From Dehalococcoidia bacterium (lineage in GTDB: Bacteria > Chloroflexota > Dehalococcoidia > Dehalococcoidales > E44-bin46), in contig SOKA01000043.1 of NCBI GenBank assembly GCA_004376105.1, positions 1-38,725 on the forward strand: 38,725 bases of DNA. The letters are read 5' to 3'. Positions within the stretch are counted from its first letter, which is position 1. Each line of letters opens with the position of its first letter. The position numbers were made by a program, and so were the translations under genes. This document shows positions 16,893-27,066 of this stretch, piece after piece. The notes beneath the pieces were generated by a model that was not told the origin of the DNA, searched no databases, and saw only the letters and a program-made list of their open reading frames with translations.

Positions 16893-18116
16893 TCAAGCTC
16901 GCGCACCGAGCACCTCCTCAAATGATTCTAGGCTGGGCTGGACAGTAAGTGGTCGAACGATGTCTGACACTATTTCCTGTGTCTTGGGTCCCGCCCCAGT
17001 GACAAAAGCCACTGTAAGTTCGTTCCTTTTAATTACCCCTGAAGCTGCTAACTTCCTTAGTGCGCCTACTACTACCCCACCCGCTGCCTCAGCAAAGATA
17101 CCCTCAGTTTGAGCCAGCAGCTTCATCCCGGCGATGAGTTCCTCATCGGTGACGGCGCAGGCACCACCGCCCGACTGCCGGGCGACCCGCAGCGCATAGT
17201 AGCCGTCAGCCGGGTTCCCAATGGCTACGGACTGGGCAATGGTGTTCGGCTCTACTGGGTGCACATGGAGAGTGCCCGCGTGAAAGGCGTTGACAATGGG
17301 CGAGCTACCAGCAGCCTGGGTGAGATACATATGAGTATTAGCCGGTTCGATTAAACCAAGCATAGATAGCTCATCCAGGCCTTTCCATATTCGGGTAAAG
17401 AGGAGTCCCGAGGCGGCAGGAGCCACCACACAATCGGGGGCACGCCACCCTAGCTGCTCGGCTACCTCATAGCCCAGAGTCTTGCTCCCCTCGGCGTAAT
17501 ACGGTCTTAGGTTAATATTAATGAATCCCCAGTCATATCTTTGCACCAGCTCAGTACAGAGGCGGTTGACATCGTCATAGCTTCCATTAACCGTCATCAG
17601 GACCGGCTTGTAGATTGCTATCCCTACCAGCTTGCCCGGTTCTACCCCAGCGGGAACGAAAACATAAGCTTTCATATTTGCCTTGGCGGCGTGGGCAGCG
17701 ACACTGGCGGCCAGGTTGCCAGTTGAGGCACAGGCTAAAGTATCAAACCCGAACTCACGTGCTTTGGTGGCAGCAACTGAGACCGGCCTATCCTTGAACG
17801 AGTAGGTTGGATTAAGGCAGTCATTCTTAATATAGAGCTGGTCTAACCCCAGCTCACGGCCGAGGTTATCGGCTTTGAGCAGAGGGGTAAAGCCAGTGCC
17901 AATATCCACCTCCTTGCCTTCCACGGGCAGCATATCGCGATAGCGCCACATGCTCAGCGGTCCCCTAGCCAGCTTCTCCCGATTTAAAGCTCTAGCCATA
18001 GCCTTGTAGTCATAGCTTACCTCCAACGGGCTAAGGCAGAAATCGCACAGGTTGAGAGGCTGCACAGGATACTCCTGCCCACATTTTCGACAACGCAAAC
18101 CTCTGGCATAAGACAT
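16893..18116 (-). CDS. thrC: Threonine synthase with N-terminal zinc ribbon
   Basis: LRCRKCGQEYPVQPLNLCDFCLSPLEV...NPTYSFKDRPVSVAATKAREFGFDTLACASTGNLAASVAAHAA. Confidence 0.92.
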   Translation of the reverse strand: MSYARGLRCRKCGQEYPVQPLNLCDFCLSPLEVSYDYKAMARALNREKLARGPLSMWRYRDMLPVEGKEVDIGTGFTPLLKADNLGRELGLDQLYIKNDCLNPTYSFKDRPVSVAATKAREFGFDTLACASTGNLAASVAAHAAKANMKAYVFVPAGVEPGKLVGIAIYKPVLMTVNGSYDDVNRLCTELVQRYDWGFININLRPYYAEGSKTLGYEVAEQLGWRAPDCVVAPAASGLLFTRIWKGLDELSMLGLIEPANTHMYLTQAAGSSPIVNAFHAGTLHVHPVEPNTIAQSVAIGNPADGYYALRVARQSGGGACAVTDEELIAGMKLLAQTEGIFAEAAGGVVVGALRKLAASGVIKRNELTVAFVTGAGPKTQEIVSDIVRPLTVQPSLESFEEVLGARA

Positions 18117-18127
18117 ATCTCACTCCT

Positions 18128-19270
18128 TCAGCTAGGCTCAAGCGCTTGACCCAAATCCTCAATCAAATCATTAATGTTTTCCAAACCTACCGATAACCTG
18201 ATTAGCTGGTCAGTAATTCCCACTTTTTCTCTATGCTCTTTGGGCATTGAGGCGTGGCTCATTGTCGCTGGATGTTCAGCAAGAGAGGCGACACCGCCTA
18301 GTGACTCCGCCAAGGAAAAGACCTTGATTCTTTCTAGAAAGCTGTTAACCGCCTCAGTCCCACCTTTTAATTCAAATGAGACTACCCCTCCAAAGCCCTT
18401 CATCTGCCTCTTAGCGATTTCATGTCCAGGATGGGACTTGAGTCCAGGATACATCACCCTCTTTACCATAAGATGCCCTTTGAGATAGTTTGCTACAGCG
18501 ATGGCGTTTTTCTCGTGCTGCCTCATTCTGAGCGGGAGGGTTTCAATTCCCCGGATTACCAGCCAGCAATCAAAGGGAGAGGCACAGGTTCCCATAGCAT
18601 TGAGGAGAAATTGAACCCGCTCAGTTAATTCGTCGGTAGTGGTTACCACGGCACCCCCGACAACATCGCAGTGCCCATTGAGATACTTGGTTGTGGAATG
18701 GACAACGAGGTCAACCCCATACTCGATTGGTCTTAAAAAATAGGGAGTGGCAAAGGTATTATCCATCACCGTCATCAGGTTGTGCTGCCTAGCAATACCA
18801 ACCGCCATCTCAATATCAACGATATTTAGCAGGGGGTTGGAAGGGGTCTCCAGCCACAGCATCTTGGTATTTGGCTTTATCGCCTGTTCAATCCTCCTTC
18901 GGTCGTCCATTCTCAAGAAGGTGAACTCCAGCCCAAAGTCACGCATCACATTCTGAAATAGCCTATAGGTTCCCCCATAGACATCATCCCCCGAAATTAC
19001 GTGATCACCAGCCTTAAGCAGGTGCATAACCGTGGCTTCGGCAGCCATCCCGGTGGCAAAGGCAAACCCTGCCTTCCCACCCTCAAGCTGAGCAATGGTA
19101 TCCTCCAGGACCTTCCTTGTCGGGTTTGCTGTGCGGGAATAGTCATAGCCTCTCGTCTTGCCTACATCTTCAAAGACAAAGGTCGATGTCTGGTAGATGG
19201 GTACTGAGACAGCGCCGAATGTCGCATCCGGCCTCTCCCCAGCATGAATGGCTATTGTTTCAAATCTCAT
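18128..19270 (-). CDS. Cystathionine gamma-synthase/lyase family PLP enzyme
   Basis: MRFETIAIHAGERPDATFGAVSVPIYQTSTF...YDYSRTANPTRKVLEDTIAQLEGG...VVHSTTKYLNGHCDVVGG; substrate not decidable by eye. Confidence 0.92.
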   Translation of the reverse strand: MRFETIAIHAGERPDATFGAVSVPIYQTSTFVFEDVGKTRGYDYSRTANPTRKVLEDTIAQLEGGKAGFAFATGMAAEATVMHLLKAGDHVISGDDVYGGTYRLFQNVMRDFGLEFTFLRMDDRRRIEQAIKPNTKMLWLETPSNPLLNIVDIEMAVGIARQHNLMTVMDNTFATPYFLRPIEYGVDLVVHSTTKYLNGHCDVVGGAVVTTTDELTERVQFLLNAMGTCASPFDCWLVIRGIETLPLRMRQHEKNAIAVANYLKGHLMVKRVMYPGLKSHPGHEIAKRQMKGFGGVVSFELKGGTEAVNSFLERIKVFSLAESLGGVASLAEHPATMSHASMPKEHREKVGITDQLIRLSVGLENINDLIEDLGQALEPS

Positions 19271-19297
19271 ATTCCTCCTCCTAGGCTGAACTCACTC

Positions 19298-20053
19298 TCA
19301 ATTTTCCTTCTTCTCTCTTCTCTCCCTCAATTCATCTTCAGGGGCTACTAGTCCGCTTAAACTCTCAAGCCTTTCCAGACGCTCTCCTAACCTTTCCTGG
19401 TCCTCTAGGACAAGCCTTATAGCTTCTGCTACCGGGTCAGGCAACTTCCCGTGCTCTAAGTCCGAGAGTGGCTTATGGCGATCCTCTATGATTCTTCCTG
19501 GGACTCCCACCACCGTAGCTGCGGGTGGAACTGATTTTACTACCACTGAGCCTGAGCCAATCTTGGCTCCATCTCCTATAGTTATAGCGCCCAAAGCCAC
19601 CGCTCCGGTTCCTATTACCACATTATTACCAATTGTAGGATGGCGCTTCTCCTTCTTTAAACTGGTTCCACCCAAGACAACCCCCTGATATATCAGAACA
19701 TCATCGCCTACTTCTGCTGTCTCTCCGATAACCACACCAGCCCCGTGGTCTATAAAGAAACGGCGGCCGATTTTGGCTCCGGGGTGGATTTCAATACCGG
19801 TTAGGAAGCGACTGATATGGGAGCCGAAGCGAGCCAGAAATCTAAGCTTATGGCGCCACAGGAAATGAGCCAAGCGGTGAAACCATAAGGCATGTAGCCC
19901 TGGATAACAGAAGATTACCTCCAGCGTACTCCTCGCTGCAGGGTCTTTAGTAAATACCGTTTGAATATCTTCTTTCAAGGTTTTGAACAAGAAACTATCC
20001 TTTTCCTCTTTTAAATTCCCGGTGCTGCCCGATAAAGCTCCTGGAAGAGCCAA
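19298..20053 (-). CDS. cysE: Serine O-acetyltransferase (5' boundary uncertain; ORF overlaps cysK end)
   Basis: [46 protein letters not shown] hexapeptide repeats. Confidence 0.92.
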   Translation of the reverse strand: MALPGALSGSTGNLKEEKDSFLFKTLKEDIQTVFTKDPAARSTLEVIFCYPGLHALWFHRLAHFLWRHKLRFLARFGSHISRFLTGIEIHPGAKIGRRFFIDHGAGVVIGETAEVGDDVLIYQGVVLGGTSLKKEKRHPTIGNNVVIGTGAVALGAITIGDGAKIGSGSVVVKSVPPAATVVGVPGRIIEDRHKPLSDLEHGKLPDPVAEAIRLVLEDQERLGERLERLESLSGLVAPEDELRERREKKEN

Positions 20054-21024
20054 GTGGATAGGTAGCGCTCACCGGTGTCAGGTAAGACTACCACTATAAG
20101 CTTTCCTGCGCTTTCCTGCCTTTTGGCTACCTCTAATGCTACCCAGGCTGCTGCCCCCGAAGATATGCCGGCCAGTATCCCTTCCTCTTTGGCTAATCGT
20201 CTAGCCATTTTTCCCGCATCTTCATTAGTAACCTTAATAATTTCATCAACCAAATCCATTCGCAAAACATCGGGGACAAAACCAGCCCCGATACCCTGAA
20301 TTTTGTGGGCTCCTGGCTTCCCCCCGGAGAGAACTGGGGAATCGGCGGGCTCAACGGCGATAGCTTTAAACTGGGGTCTCCTAGGCTTGATTGCCTCAGC
20401 TACCCCGGTAATCGTCCCTCCGGTTCCTACCCCCGAGACCAGAATATCCACCTTGCCATCAGTATCTCTCCAGATCTCCTCGGCTGTGGTCAGTCGGTGT
20501 ACCTCTGGATTTGCCGGGTTTTTAAACTGCTGGGGCATGAAGTAGTTGGGGTTTTCTGCCACCAGTTGCTCAGCTTTCCTCACCGCCCCGGGCATCCCCT
20601 CCACCCCTGGGGTTAGCACCATCTCAGCACCGAAAATAGATAGGAGTTGCCTCCGCTCCAGAGACATGGTATCAGGCATGGTAAGGATGAGCCTATATCC
20701 CCTGGCGGCGCAGACAAAGGCCAGGGCAATGCCAGTATTGCCACTGGTGGGCTCAACGATAACCGTATCTTTGTTGATGAGCCCCTTCTCTTCAGCATCC
20801 ACAATCATTGACACCCCAATCCTGTCCTTCACATTCCCAATAGGATTAAAAGACTCAAGCTTGGCCACCACCTCTGCCTTCAACCCCTCGGTTATTCGGT
20901 TCAATCTGACTAGGGGTGTGTTTCCGATTAGCTCGGTTGAGTCCTTGGCTATGCCCCTGGTTAGCTTCGGTATCTCTATAGTCTTATACTGAAGCTTGTC
21001 CACTTTTGGAATTACCTTTGCCAT
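20011..21024 (-). CDS. cysK: Cysteine synthase A
   Basis: [50 protein letters not shown]. Confidence 0.95.
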   Translation of the reverse strand: MAKVIPKVDKLQYKTIEIPKLTRGIAKDSTELIGNTPLVRLNRITEGLKAEVVAKLESFNPIGNVKDRIGVSMIVDAEEKGLINKDTVIVEPTSGNTGIALAFVCAARGYRLILTMPDTMSLERRQLLSIFGAEMVLTPGVEGMPGAVRKAEQLVAENPNYFMPQQFKNPANPEVHRLTTAEEIWRDTDGKVDILVSGVGTGGTITGVAEAIKPRRPQFKAIAVEPADSPVLSGGKPGAHKIQGIGAGFVPDVLRMDLVDEIIKVTNEDAGKMARRLAKEEGILAGISSGAAAWVALEVAKRQESAGKLIVVVLPDTGERYLSTWLFQELYRAAPGI

Positions 21025-21037
21025 GTTGGTTTCCTCC

Positions 21038-22270
21038 TCATCTTAATCTTTTGACTGGTTCTAAGCTGCTCTCTCTGTTTTGACGTGATAATTTTCCAGC
21101 CTTCGCAATCTTCCCCAAGGCGTGAAGAGTTAGATCAATCTCCTTCGCAGTATTGAAGTACCCCGGACTTAACCGTATGGTACCTAACGGATAAGTGCCC
21201 AAGGTCTTATGAGCCGCCGGGGCACAATGAAGTCCCGTTCTCACTTTAATGTCAAAAGCCTGGTCAAGAATGGCTCCTACCTCCCCTGGCTCATATCCCT
21301 CAATGTTGAAGGAGAGGATAGGTGCTTGCTTAAACCCATCTTTAGCCGGATAAAGAGTTACTTTAGGAATGTTGGCTAAACCTTCAATCAGCCTATCTAT
21401 CAAGTATTGCTCATGAGCATGAATCCTCTCCAAACCTTCACCGAAAATATATTTCAGCCCGGCACCAAGCCCACTAATGCCGACGCTATTCACTGTCCCA
21501 CTTTCGTACCTATAGGGCAGAGTAGCTGGTTGCTCCTCCAGTTCCGAATATGAGCCTGTGCCACCCTCACGCAATGAATCAAGGTCAACCCGGTTACCCA
21601 CATAAAGCACCCCGGTACCTGGAGGTCCTAGTAGTCCTTTATGCCCGGAAAAGGCGAGCAAATCAATGTTACCCGCTTGGACATCAAGAGGATACTTACC
21701 AGCAGTTTGCGCCGCGTCTACCATGAAAATTAGGTTATACTTCCTAGCAACTACCCCATATTCTTCAATGGGTTGAATGACCCCAGTCACGTTAGAGGCA
21801 TGAGTAACTACCACCAGTTTGGTTTCTTTGGTTATCGCTTCCTCAATATCCCGGGCAGACATAACTCCGGCCTCTGGGCAAGGCGGCAATCTGGTGACTT
21901 TGACACCCTGCTGTTCAAGTTTTCTAAGAGGGCGAACCACGGAATTGTGCCCGATACAACTGGTGAGCACGTGATCCCCTGGCCTAAGCAGCCCTTTTAA
22001 CCCCAGGTTCAAGGCATCTGTGCAGTTGAGCGTGAATATAACTCGCTCCGCTTCTGAGGCGTTAATAAGGCGCGCTATAAGCAACCTGGTTTCCTCGACC
22101 GTCTCCCTGGCAGCTACAGCCATACTGTGGCTACTACGACCAGGATTACCGCCTTTTCTTCTCAAGAACTCGTCCATGGTTTGATAAACACTCTCTGGTT
22201 TGGGCCAGGATGTCGCTGCATTATCTAGGTAAATCATGGTATCACTCTCATGTTCCAATGTATTTGGCAT
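21038..22270 (-). CDS. Cysteine desulfurase family protein (class V aminotransferase)
   Basis: [40 protein letters not shown]...[22 protein letters not shown]...[17 protein letters not shown]. Confidence 0.92.
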   Translation of the reverse strand: MPNTLEHESDTMIYLDNAATSWPKPESVYQTMDEFLRRKGGNPGRSSHSMAVAARETVEETRLLIARLINASEAERVIFTLNCTDALNLGLKGLLRPGDHVLTSCIGHNSVVRPLRKLEQQGVKVTRLPPCPEAGVMSARDIEEAITKETKLVVVTHASNVTGVIQPIEEYGVVARKYNLIFMVDAAQTAGKYPLDVQAGNIDLLAFSGHKGLLGPPGTGVLYVGNRVDLDSLREGGTGSYSELEEQPATLPYRYESGTVNSVGISGLGAGLKYIFGEGLERIHAHEQYLIDRLIEGLANIPKVTLYPAKDGFKQAPILSFNIEGYEPGEVGAILDQAFDIKVRTGLHCAPAAHKTLGTYPLGTIRLSPGYFNTAKEIDLTLHALGKIAKAGKLSRQNRESSLEPVKRLR

Positions 22271-23258
22271 AGAGCCCTCGTGCTAGTGACTCGTCGGTGG
22301 TGTTTTTAACGATAGCCCGTCCGTCAGGAAAGATAACCATTTCTCGACCATCAACTGTAAACTGTAGCATGAACTCGTTATAGGTAACCTCCCCCACCAC
22401 TTTAAGGCGAGTCTCAAGCTCCTTGAAAGAGAGCTTTTCTATATCAGGATTTAGCACCTGCACCGCATTTTGACCGCAAAGTGAAGTGGTTCTTACTCCA
22501 AACTTCCCCTCTAAAAACTCGTATCTGCCCAAGCAAGCGGGGCAATCGTGGCGAGGAATTATTTCAAGCCGCTCAAAGCTCCCTGTCCAAACATCAATAA
22601 GTATAAGCTGTCGATTGATTTCCTTAGCTCCGACGAGTATCTTCATTGCCTCAGCGGTCTGCAGAGAGCCAATAATGAAAGGGGCAGGACCGATTACCCC
22701 TGCTGTATCACAAGTAGGCACTACTCTTGCAGCAAGCTCAGTAGAGCAGAAGCACCGGAAGCAAGGAGTTTCACCTGGGATTATGTTCATAGTCATTCCA
22801 GAAGAAGAGATGGCTCCACCGTAGACCCACGGGATTTTATGCTTTAGCGAGACATCATTGATAAGAAAACGAGTTTCAAAATTGTCCAATCCATCTAGGA
22901 TTAGATCCGCACCAGTGATGAGCCTTTCAACGTTTGTAAAGTTCACATCGGCGACTATGCCTTCAATTTCAACCAAGGAGTTTACCTTCCTCAGATGCCG
23001 CTCGGCGGCTATTGCCTTCGGCAGTCCATTCCGTATGTCATCTTCATCGAAAAGGACTTGCCGCTGCAGATTGTGGTACTCTATGAAATCTCTGTCTATG
23101 ATTCTGACCTTACCCACACCAGCACGCACCAGAGAGGTGGCAATAATTGTTCCTAGGGCTCCACAGCCAATAATCAGCACACAACTATTACCCAATCTCC
23201 TTTGTCCTTCTTCGCCTATACCAGAGAAAAGGATTTGCCTTGAATACCTCTCAATCAT
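22248..23258 (-). CDS. ThiF/MoeB/HesA-family adenylyltransferase (E1-like), with C-terminal extension
   Basis: MIERYSRQILFSGIGEEGQRRLGNSCVLIIGCGALGTIIATSLVRAGVGKVRIIDRDFIEYHNLQRQVLF; CFRCF and CPAC Cys pairs; overlaps desulfurase gene. Confidence 0.92.
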   Translation of the reverse strand: MIERYSRQILFSGIGEEGQRRLGNSCVLIIGCGALGTIIATSLVRAGVGKVRIIDRDFIEYHNLQRQVLFDEDDIRNGLPKAIAAERHLRKVNSLVEIEGIVADVNFTNVERLITGADLILDGLDNFETRFLINDVSLKHKIPWVYGGAISSSGMTMNIIPGETPCFRCFCSTELAARVVPTCDTAGVIGPAPFIIGSLQTAEAMKILVGAKEINRQLILIDVWTGSFERLEIIPRHDCPACLGRYEFLEGKFGVRTTSLCGQNAVQVLNPDIEKLSFKELETRLKVVGEVTYNEFMLQFTVDGREMVIFPDGRAIVKNTTDESLARGLYAKYIGT

Positions 23259-23312
23259 AGAAATGAATTACCTCCTTCGACACACCCTGTCCAAGCTATC
23301 AACCTAGCAAAC

Positions 23313-23756
23313 TTATATGTAGTACATCACCTCGTTAGGCCGCTCTTTCCTTTTTTGTCGCTCGACCAAATCCTGCAAGGTTGTTGACTCCAAAACCCCA
23401 TTCACTGCCTTTTTCAGCTCACCCCAGATGTCCCGGGTAACACATAGTTCAGAGCGAGTACATATCCCTGGGTTATTAACGCACTCCACCGGAGCAATTG
23501 AGCCCTCAAGAAGCTGAATGACTACGCTCAGCCTTACCTCCTCAGGAGGCTTGGCTAACGAAACTCCACCCTTGGCGCCTCGAGTGCTCCGGACTATACC
23601 CCCAGCTATGAGGGGAGCGATCAAATGCTCTAGATACCATGCTGAAATCTGCTGCCTTTGGGCAATATCTTTTAATAGAACCGGTCCCTCTCCCTGGTGA
23701 AGGGCTAAGTCCAAGAGTGCTCTAGTTCCATACCGTCCTTTAGTAGAAAGTTTCAT
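23313..23756 (-). CDS. Rrf2-family transcriptional regulator (IscR/CymR-like)
   Basis: MKLSTKGRYGTRALLDLALHQGEGPVLLKDIAQRQQISAWYLEHLIAPLIAGGIVRSTRGAKGGVSLA; Cys triad CVNNPGICTRSELC. Confidence 0.93.
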   Translation of the reverse strand: MKLSTKGRYGTRALLDLALHQGEGPVLLKDIAQRQQISAWYLEHLIAPLIAGGIVRSTRGAKGGVSLAKPPEEVRLSVVIQLLEGSIAPVECVNNPGICTRSELCVTRDIWGELKKAVNGVLESTTLQDLVERQKRKERPNEVMYYI

Positions 23757-23772
23757 TGACTTCGCTCAATTG

Positions 23773-23802
23773 TTGACAAATATCATCAACATAGTCTATA
23801 AT
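23773..23802 (+). promoter_or_regulatory. Promoter of rhodanese paralog B
   Basis: TTGACA 23773-23778, 18-nt spacer, TATAAT 23797-23802. Confidence 0.75.
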
Positions 23803-23826
23803 ATCATAGACGGGGAAGATTGTCAA
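23798..23826 (-). promoter_or_regulatory. Divergent promoter of the Rrf2 gene, sharing the -10 region
   Basis: Minus strand TTGACA (23826-23821), 17-nt spacer, TATTAT (23803-23798); palindrome GTCTAT-aatatc-ATAGAC at 23794-23811. Confidence 0.7.
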
Positions 23827-23858
23827 TACCCCTTAAGATGTTTAAAGGAACAACCTGG

Positions 23859-23969
23859 AAAGGGGGTGATAACTTATGGCAAAAAAGAGTCTAAAAAAAT
23901 TAGTGATGTTGGTGCTCTCGGTATCGCTGGTTATTGTAGCTGTGTTAGCCGGTGGCTGCGTTGGCAAAG
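23859..23969 (+). repeat. Near-identical ~110-bp partner of 11444-11553
   Basis: Same sequence covering ribosome site, start codon and signal peptide of the rhodanese paralogs. Confidence 0.9.
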
Positions 23970-24340
23970 AAATCGAGACTCCAATTCAAGAAACCCCGAA
24001 CCAAATAATTGAAGGTATCACTACACAAGAGGCATTTAGCTTAATACAGGAAAACCAGAATAATCCCGATTTTGTCATTATTGATCTGCGATGGCCAAAA
24101 TTATTTGCCAATGGGCATATAGAAAATGCTATCAACATAGATATCGATTCTGAAACTTTCAGGGATGAGCTTAACCAGCTGGATAAGAATAAGACGTATC
24201 TCATTTATACCAGTTGCTCATGTGGAGGTATCGGCTGGAAAGCTTTACGTATAATGGAAGAGCTTAATTTCAGGGAAGTCTATAATATGTGGAGCGGGTT
24301 GGATCGATGGAAGGAGGAAGGATTACCTACCACAAAATAG
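23876..24340 (+). CDS. Rhodanese-domain lipoprotein, paralog B
   Basis: MAKKSLKKLVMLVLSVSLVIVAVLAGGC signal; DFVIIDLRWPKLFANGHIENAINIDIDSETFRDELNQLDKNKTYLIYTSCSCGGIGWKALRIMEEL; GGGGGTGATAAC upstream. Confidence 0.9.
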   Translation: MAKKSLKKLVMLVLSVSLVIVAVLAGGCVGKEIETPIQETPNQIIEGITTQEAFSLIQENQNNPDFVIIDLRWPKLFANGHIENAINIDIDSETFRDELNQLDKNKTYLIYTSCSCGGIGWKALRIMEELNFREVYNMWSGLDRWKEEGLPTTK

Positions 24341-24344
24341 AATC

Positions 24345-24617
24345 AATATCATACGAATCTTTGGAAATATATGGTCTCTTTCTAGGCTCCATCCTCTTTT
24401 TTGGGGGTCTCAGCAAGGCCACCTTCAATGATATGAAAAGATAGCGACCTAATGTGCCACCTAACACCGTCAAATAGCGGGGAGTACACAAGGTGTCGTC
24501 GGCCTCCTGCTCCTTCATATAGCGGACGCGGATGAATCGGGAGGGCATCAGTTCCTGGTTGGCGATAGCCTGCTTGGCCTCAGTGATAAGCCAGGGGAAA
24601 ATAGTGCAGTGAGCTGA
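24345..24617 (-). pseudogene. Possible remnant of an unidentified gene
   Basis: Minus-strand frame ...HCTIFPWLITEAKQAIANQELMPSRFIRVRYMKEQEADDTLCTPRYL... is protein-like, lies in a different frame overlapping the 3' end of the hydrogenase protease, and lacks a proper start. Confidence 0.35.
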
Positions 24618-25068
24618 TCTCTTCTAAAACAAGATTTACGACTCTTGGTATAGCTTCCTTTACCTTTTGCGTCATTTCTTCAGTAACCTTGGTTACTTCC
24701 TGAGTGCCTACGGCAAAGACTATAATTTCTCCTGGTATCTGCTCTGCAAAAAGCTTTTTCCCTATTTCAATCGTGGTAGCAAGATTTAAATGGTGCGGTG
24801 AGATAGTCAAACGTACAGGTTCACCAGTATTCTCCGGCTTAAGCCTATATATTTCCCCTACTTTTTCATCCTCAGTCATAATTGCATCAATTACAATCAA
24901 CTTATCGTATCCAACAATGAGCTCTAATAAATTTAAGCCGTCTATGCTGGTATCCTTTACATCAATGTTTTCATCTTTAATTTCCTTAGCTAATTCTTGC
25001 GCAATATGAAACCCTATACCATCATCTCCCAGGATTGGATTACCTATACCTAAAACCAGAGTCCTCAC
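24580..25068 (-). CDS. [NiFe] hydrogenase maturation protease
   Basis: MRTLVLGIGNPILGDDGIGFHIAQELA...LIVIDAI...SPHHLNLATTIEIGKKL. Confidence 0.93.
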   Translation of the reverse strand: MRTLVLGIGNPILGDDGIGFHIAQELAKEIKDENIDVKDTSIDGLNLLELIVGYDKLIVIDAIMTEDEKVGEIYRLKPENTGEPVRLTISPHHLNLATTIEIGKKLFAEQIPGEIIVFAVGTQEVTKVTEEMTQKVKEAIPRVVNLVLEEISSLHYFPLAYH

Positions 25069-25069
25069 G

Positions 25070-26491
25070 CTAACTCCTCAACACTTGACGAATATTTCCA
25101 TCTGGGTCATAAATAGTGATTTCTAGAAGCATCTGACCTAGGGCATGTGTGGAGCAAGAGAGACAGGGGTCATAGCAGCGAATAGCCACCTCGACCCGAT
25201 TAAGTATCCCTTCAGTAACCTTCCCATCTTTGATAAATTCCCTAGCTACTTCATAGACAGCGCGATTCATTGCCAAATTATTATTACCGGTGGCTACAAT
25301 CAAATTGACCTTGCGCATCTTACCACTTTTGTCTACCCAATAATGGTGGAAAAGTGTCCCTCTGGGAGCTTCAATTACTCCTATGCCCTCCTCGTTAATC
25401 TGGCTCGAATTGACCCATATTTCCTTTGAGCAGATGAGTTCGTCTTGTACAAGTGACTTTATCTTTTCAGCGGCATTGAGCATCTCAATCAATCGGGCAT
25501 AGTGGTAGTATAACGACCCCTGCACTACGCCATTGTTGCTCAGTTTCTTGAAGCTAGCAAACTCTTTATTAGCTAGAGGAGTACTGCACCCATCGGCAAC
25601 ATTGAGTCGTCCTAAAGGTCCTACGCGGTACATACCACTGGGGTAACCCAGTTTCTTGTAATAAGGGAACTTAAGATAAGACCAATCCTCAACCTTTTCT
25701 TCAATGATGGAAAGGTAATTCTCAGGAGCTATATTATCTTCCAGGGTAACGCCTTTACTGTCTTTCAATCTCAGCTTTCCGTCATAATACTCAACGTTAC
25801 CATTATTATCTATAAGTCCGAGGTAGCCAGTGCCAAAATTAGCAAAGCTAGCAGCCTCCTCACTATGTTGAGTATAATCCTTAATCAGGTTAACGGCGAA
25901 CTGGCAGTCAGCGATAATATCATCCACTTGGCTTAGAATTTCATCACGCTTATCAAGACCAAGAGCCTTATTCATTCCCCCGGGGATAGCAGCATTGGGA
26001 TGAACTCTCTTATCCCCGAGCATCTCTATTATTTTCTGACCGAAAGCACGAATCTTTATTCCCTTTCTGGCAATTTCCGGCATCTCGGCAATAAGACCCA
26101 TGATATTTCGCTTAGCTGGGTCAGCAGCCATGCCGAAGAGCAGGTCGGGGCTAGCCAAGTAGAAAAAATGAAGGGCATGGGACTGAACAATCTGTGCCAT
26201 GTGAATTAGCCTGCGTAGCATCTCTGCTGTAGGTGTCAGCTTCACCCCCAAGATGACATCTCCAGCTTTAGCTGAAGCGAGGTGGTGACTTACCGGGCAG
26301 ATACCACAGATTCGGGCAGTAATGATTGGCATCTCCCAGAAAAGTCGCCCCTCACAAAACTTCTCGAATCCTCGCACTTGAGTAACATGAAACCTAGCTT
26401 TATCCACATTCCCTCTATCGTCAAGGTGGATGGTTACCTTGCCATGCCCCTCAACCCGGGTAACCGGCTCGATTGTAATCTTTCTAGTCAT
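25070..26491 (-). CDS. [NiFe] hydrogenase large subunit (group 3 / HoxH-like)
   Basis: L1 motif [20 protein letters not shown]2 motif DPCLSCSTH followed by cleavable tail [24 protein letters not shown]. Confidence 0.95.
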   Translation of the reverse strand: MTRKITIEPVTRVEGHGKVTIHLDDRGNVDKARFHVTQVRGFEKFCEGRLFWEMPIITARICGICPVSHHLASAKAGDVILGVKLTPTAEMLRRLIHMAQIVQSHALHFFYLASPDLLFGMAADPAKRNIMGLIAEMPEIARKGIKIRAFGQKIIEMLGDKRVHPNAAIPGGMNKALGLDKRDEILSQVDDIIADCQFAVNLIKDYTQHSEEAASFANFGTGYLGLIDNNGNVEYYDGKLRLKDSKGVTLEDNIAPENYLSIIEEKVEDWSYLKFPYYKKLGYPSGMYRVGPLGRLNVADGCSTPLANKEFASFKKLSNNGVVQGSLYYHYARLIEMLNAAEKIKSLVQDELICSKEIWVNSSQINEEGIGVIEAPRGTLFHHYWVDKSGKMRKVNLIVATGNNNLAMNRAVYEVAREFIKDGKVTEGILNRVEVAIRCYDPCLSCSTHALGQMLLEITIYDPDGNIRQVLRS

Positions 26492-26514
26492 AATGCCTCC
26501 AGCGTTTTGAAATC

Positions 26515-27054
26515 TTAATCAAACCTCATCATCTCGCTCGGGAGCACTGGAATTCTACCCTCCAGAAGTTCGGTCAGAGCATAGTGAATAGCTTTAGAAG
26601 AGGGTGGGCATCCTGGGACATAACAGTCAACTTTAACTACTTGATTTACCGGCTTAACCTGCTCTAAAAGCGGCGGGATGTCTTCTGAGGAGGGAATCTT
26701 ACCGTTTTTAGTGCTCTCAGTCTCAATATAATACCTACGAAGAACCTCTTCTTTAGTGAATAGGTTGCGCATACTATTTATGCCTCCGAAACAAGCACAA
26801 TCACCCAATACCATCAGTATCTTGCAATTGGCACGCAAGTCTTTAGCTACTTCTTCATCATGAGGATTACTCACTGACCCTTCAATAATCCCAATATCAA
26901 CTGATGAAAATTCTTTAATATCGGTTATGGGAGTGGCGGTGAGTTCCATTACATCTGCCAGATCAATAAGTGCCTCATCCAAATCCAGAAAAGACATATG
27001 ACACCCAGAGCAACAATCTAACCACGCTGTAGCCACTTTTACCTTTGCCAACAT
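26515..27054 (-). CDS. [NiFe] hydrogenase small subunit (HoxY-like)
   Basis: 179 aa; WLDCCSGCHMSFLDLDEALIDL...IGIIEGSVSNPHDEEVAKDLRANCKILMVLGDCACFGG...VPGCPPSSKAIHYAL. Confidence 0.94.
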   Translation of the reverse strand: MLAKVKVATAWLDCCSGCHMSFLDLDEALIDLADVMELTATPITDIKEFSSVDIGIIEGSVSNPHDEEVAKDLRANCKILMVLGDCACFGGINSMRNLFTKEEVLRRYYIETESTKNGKIPSSEDIPPLLEQVKPVNQVVKVDCYVPGCPPSSKAIHYALTELLEGRIPVLPSEMMRFD

Positions 27055-27066
27055 TAGCCTCCCAAC

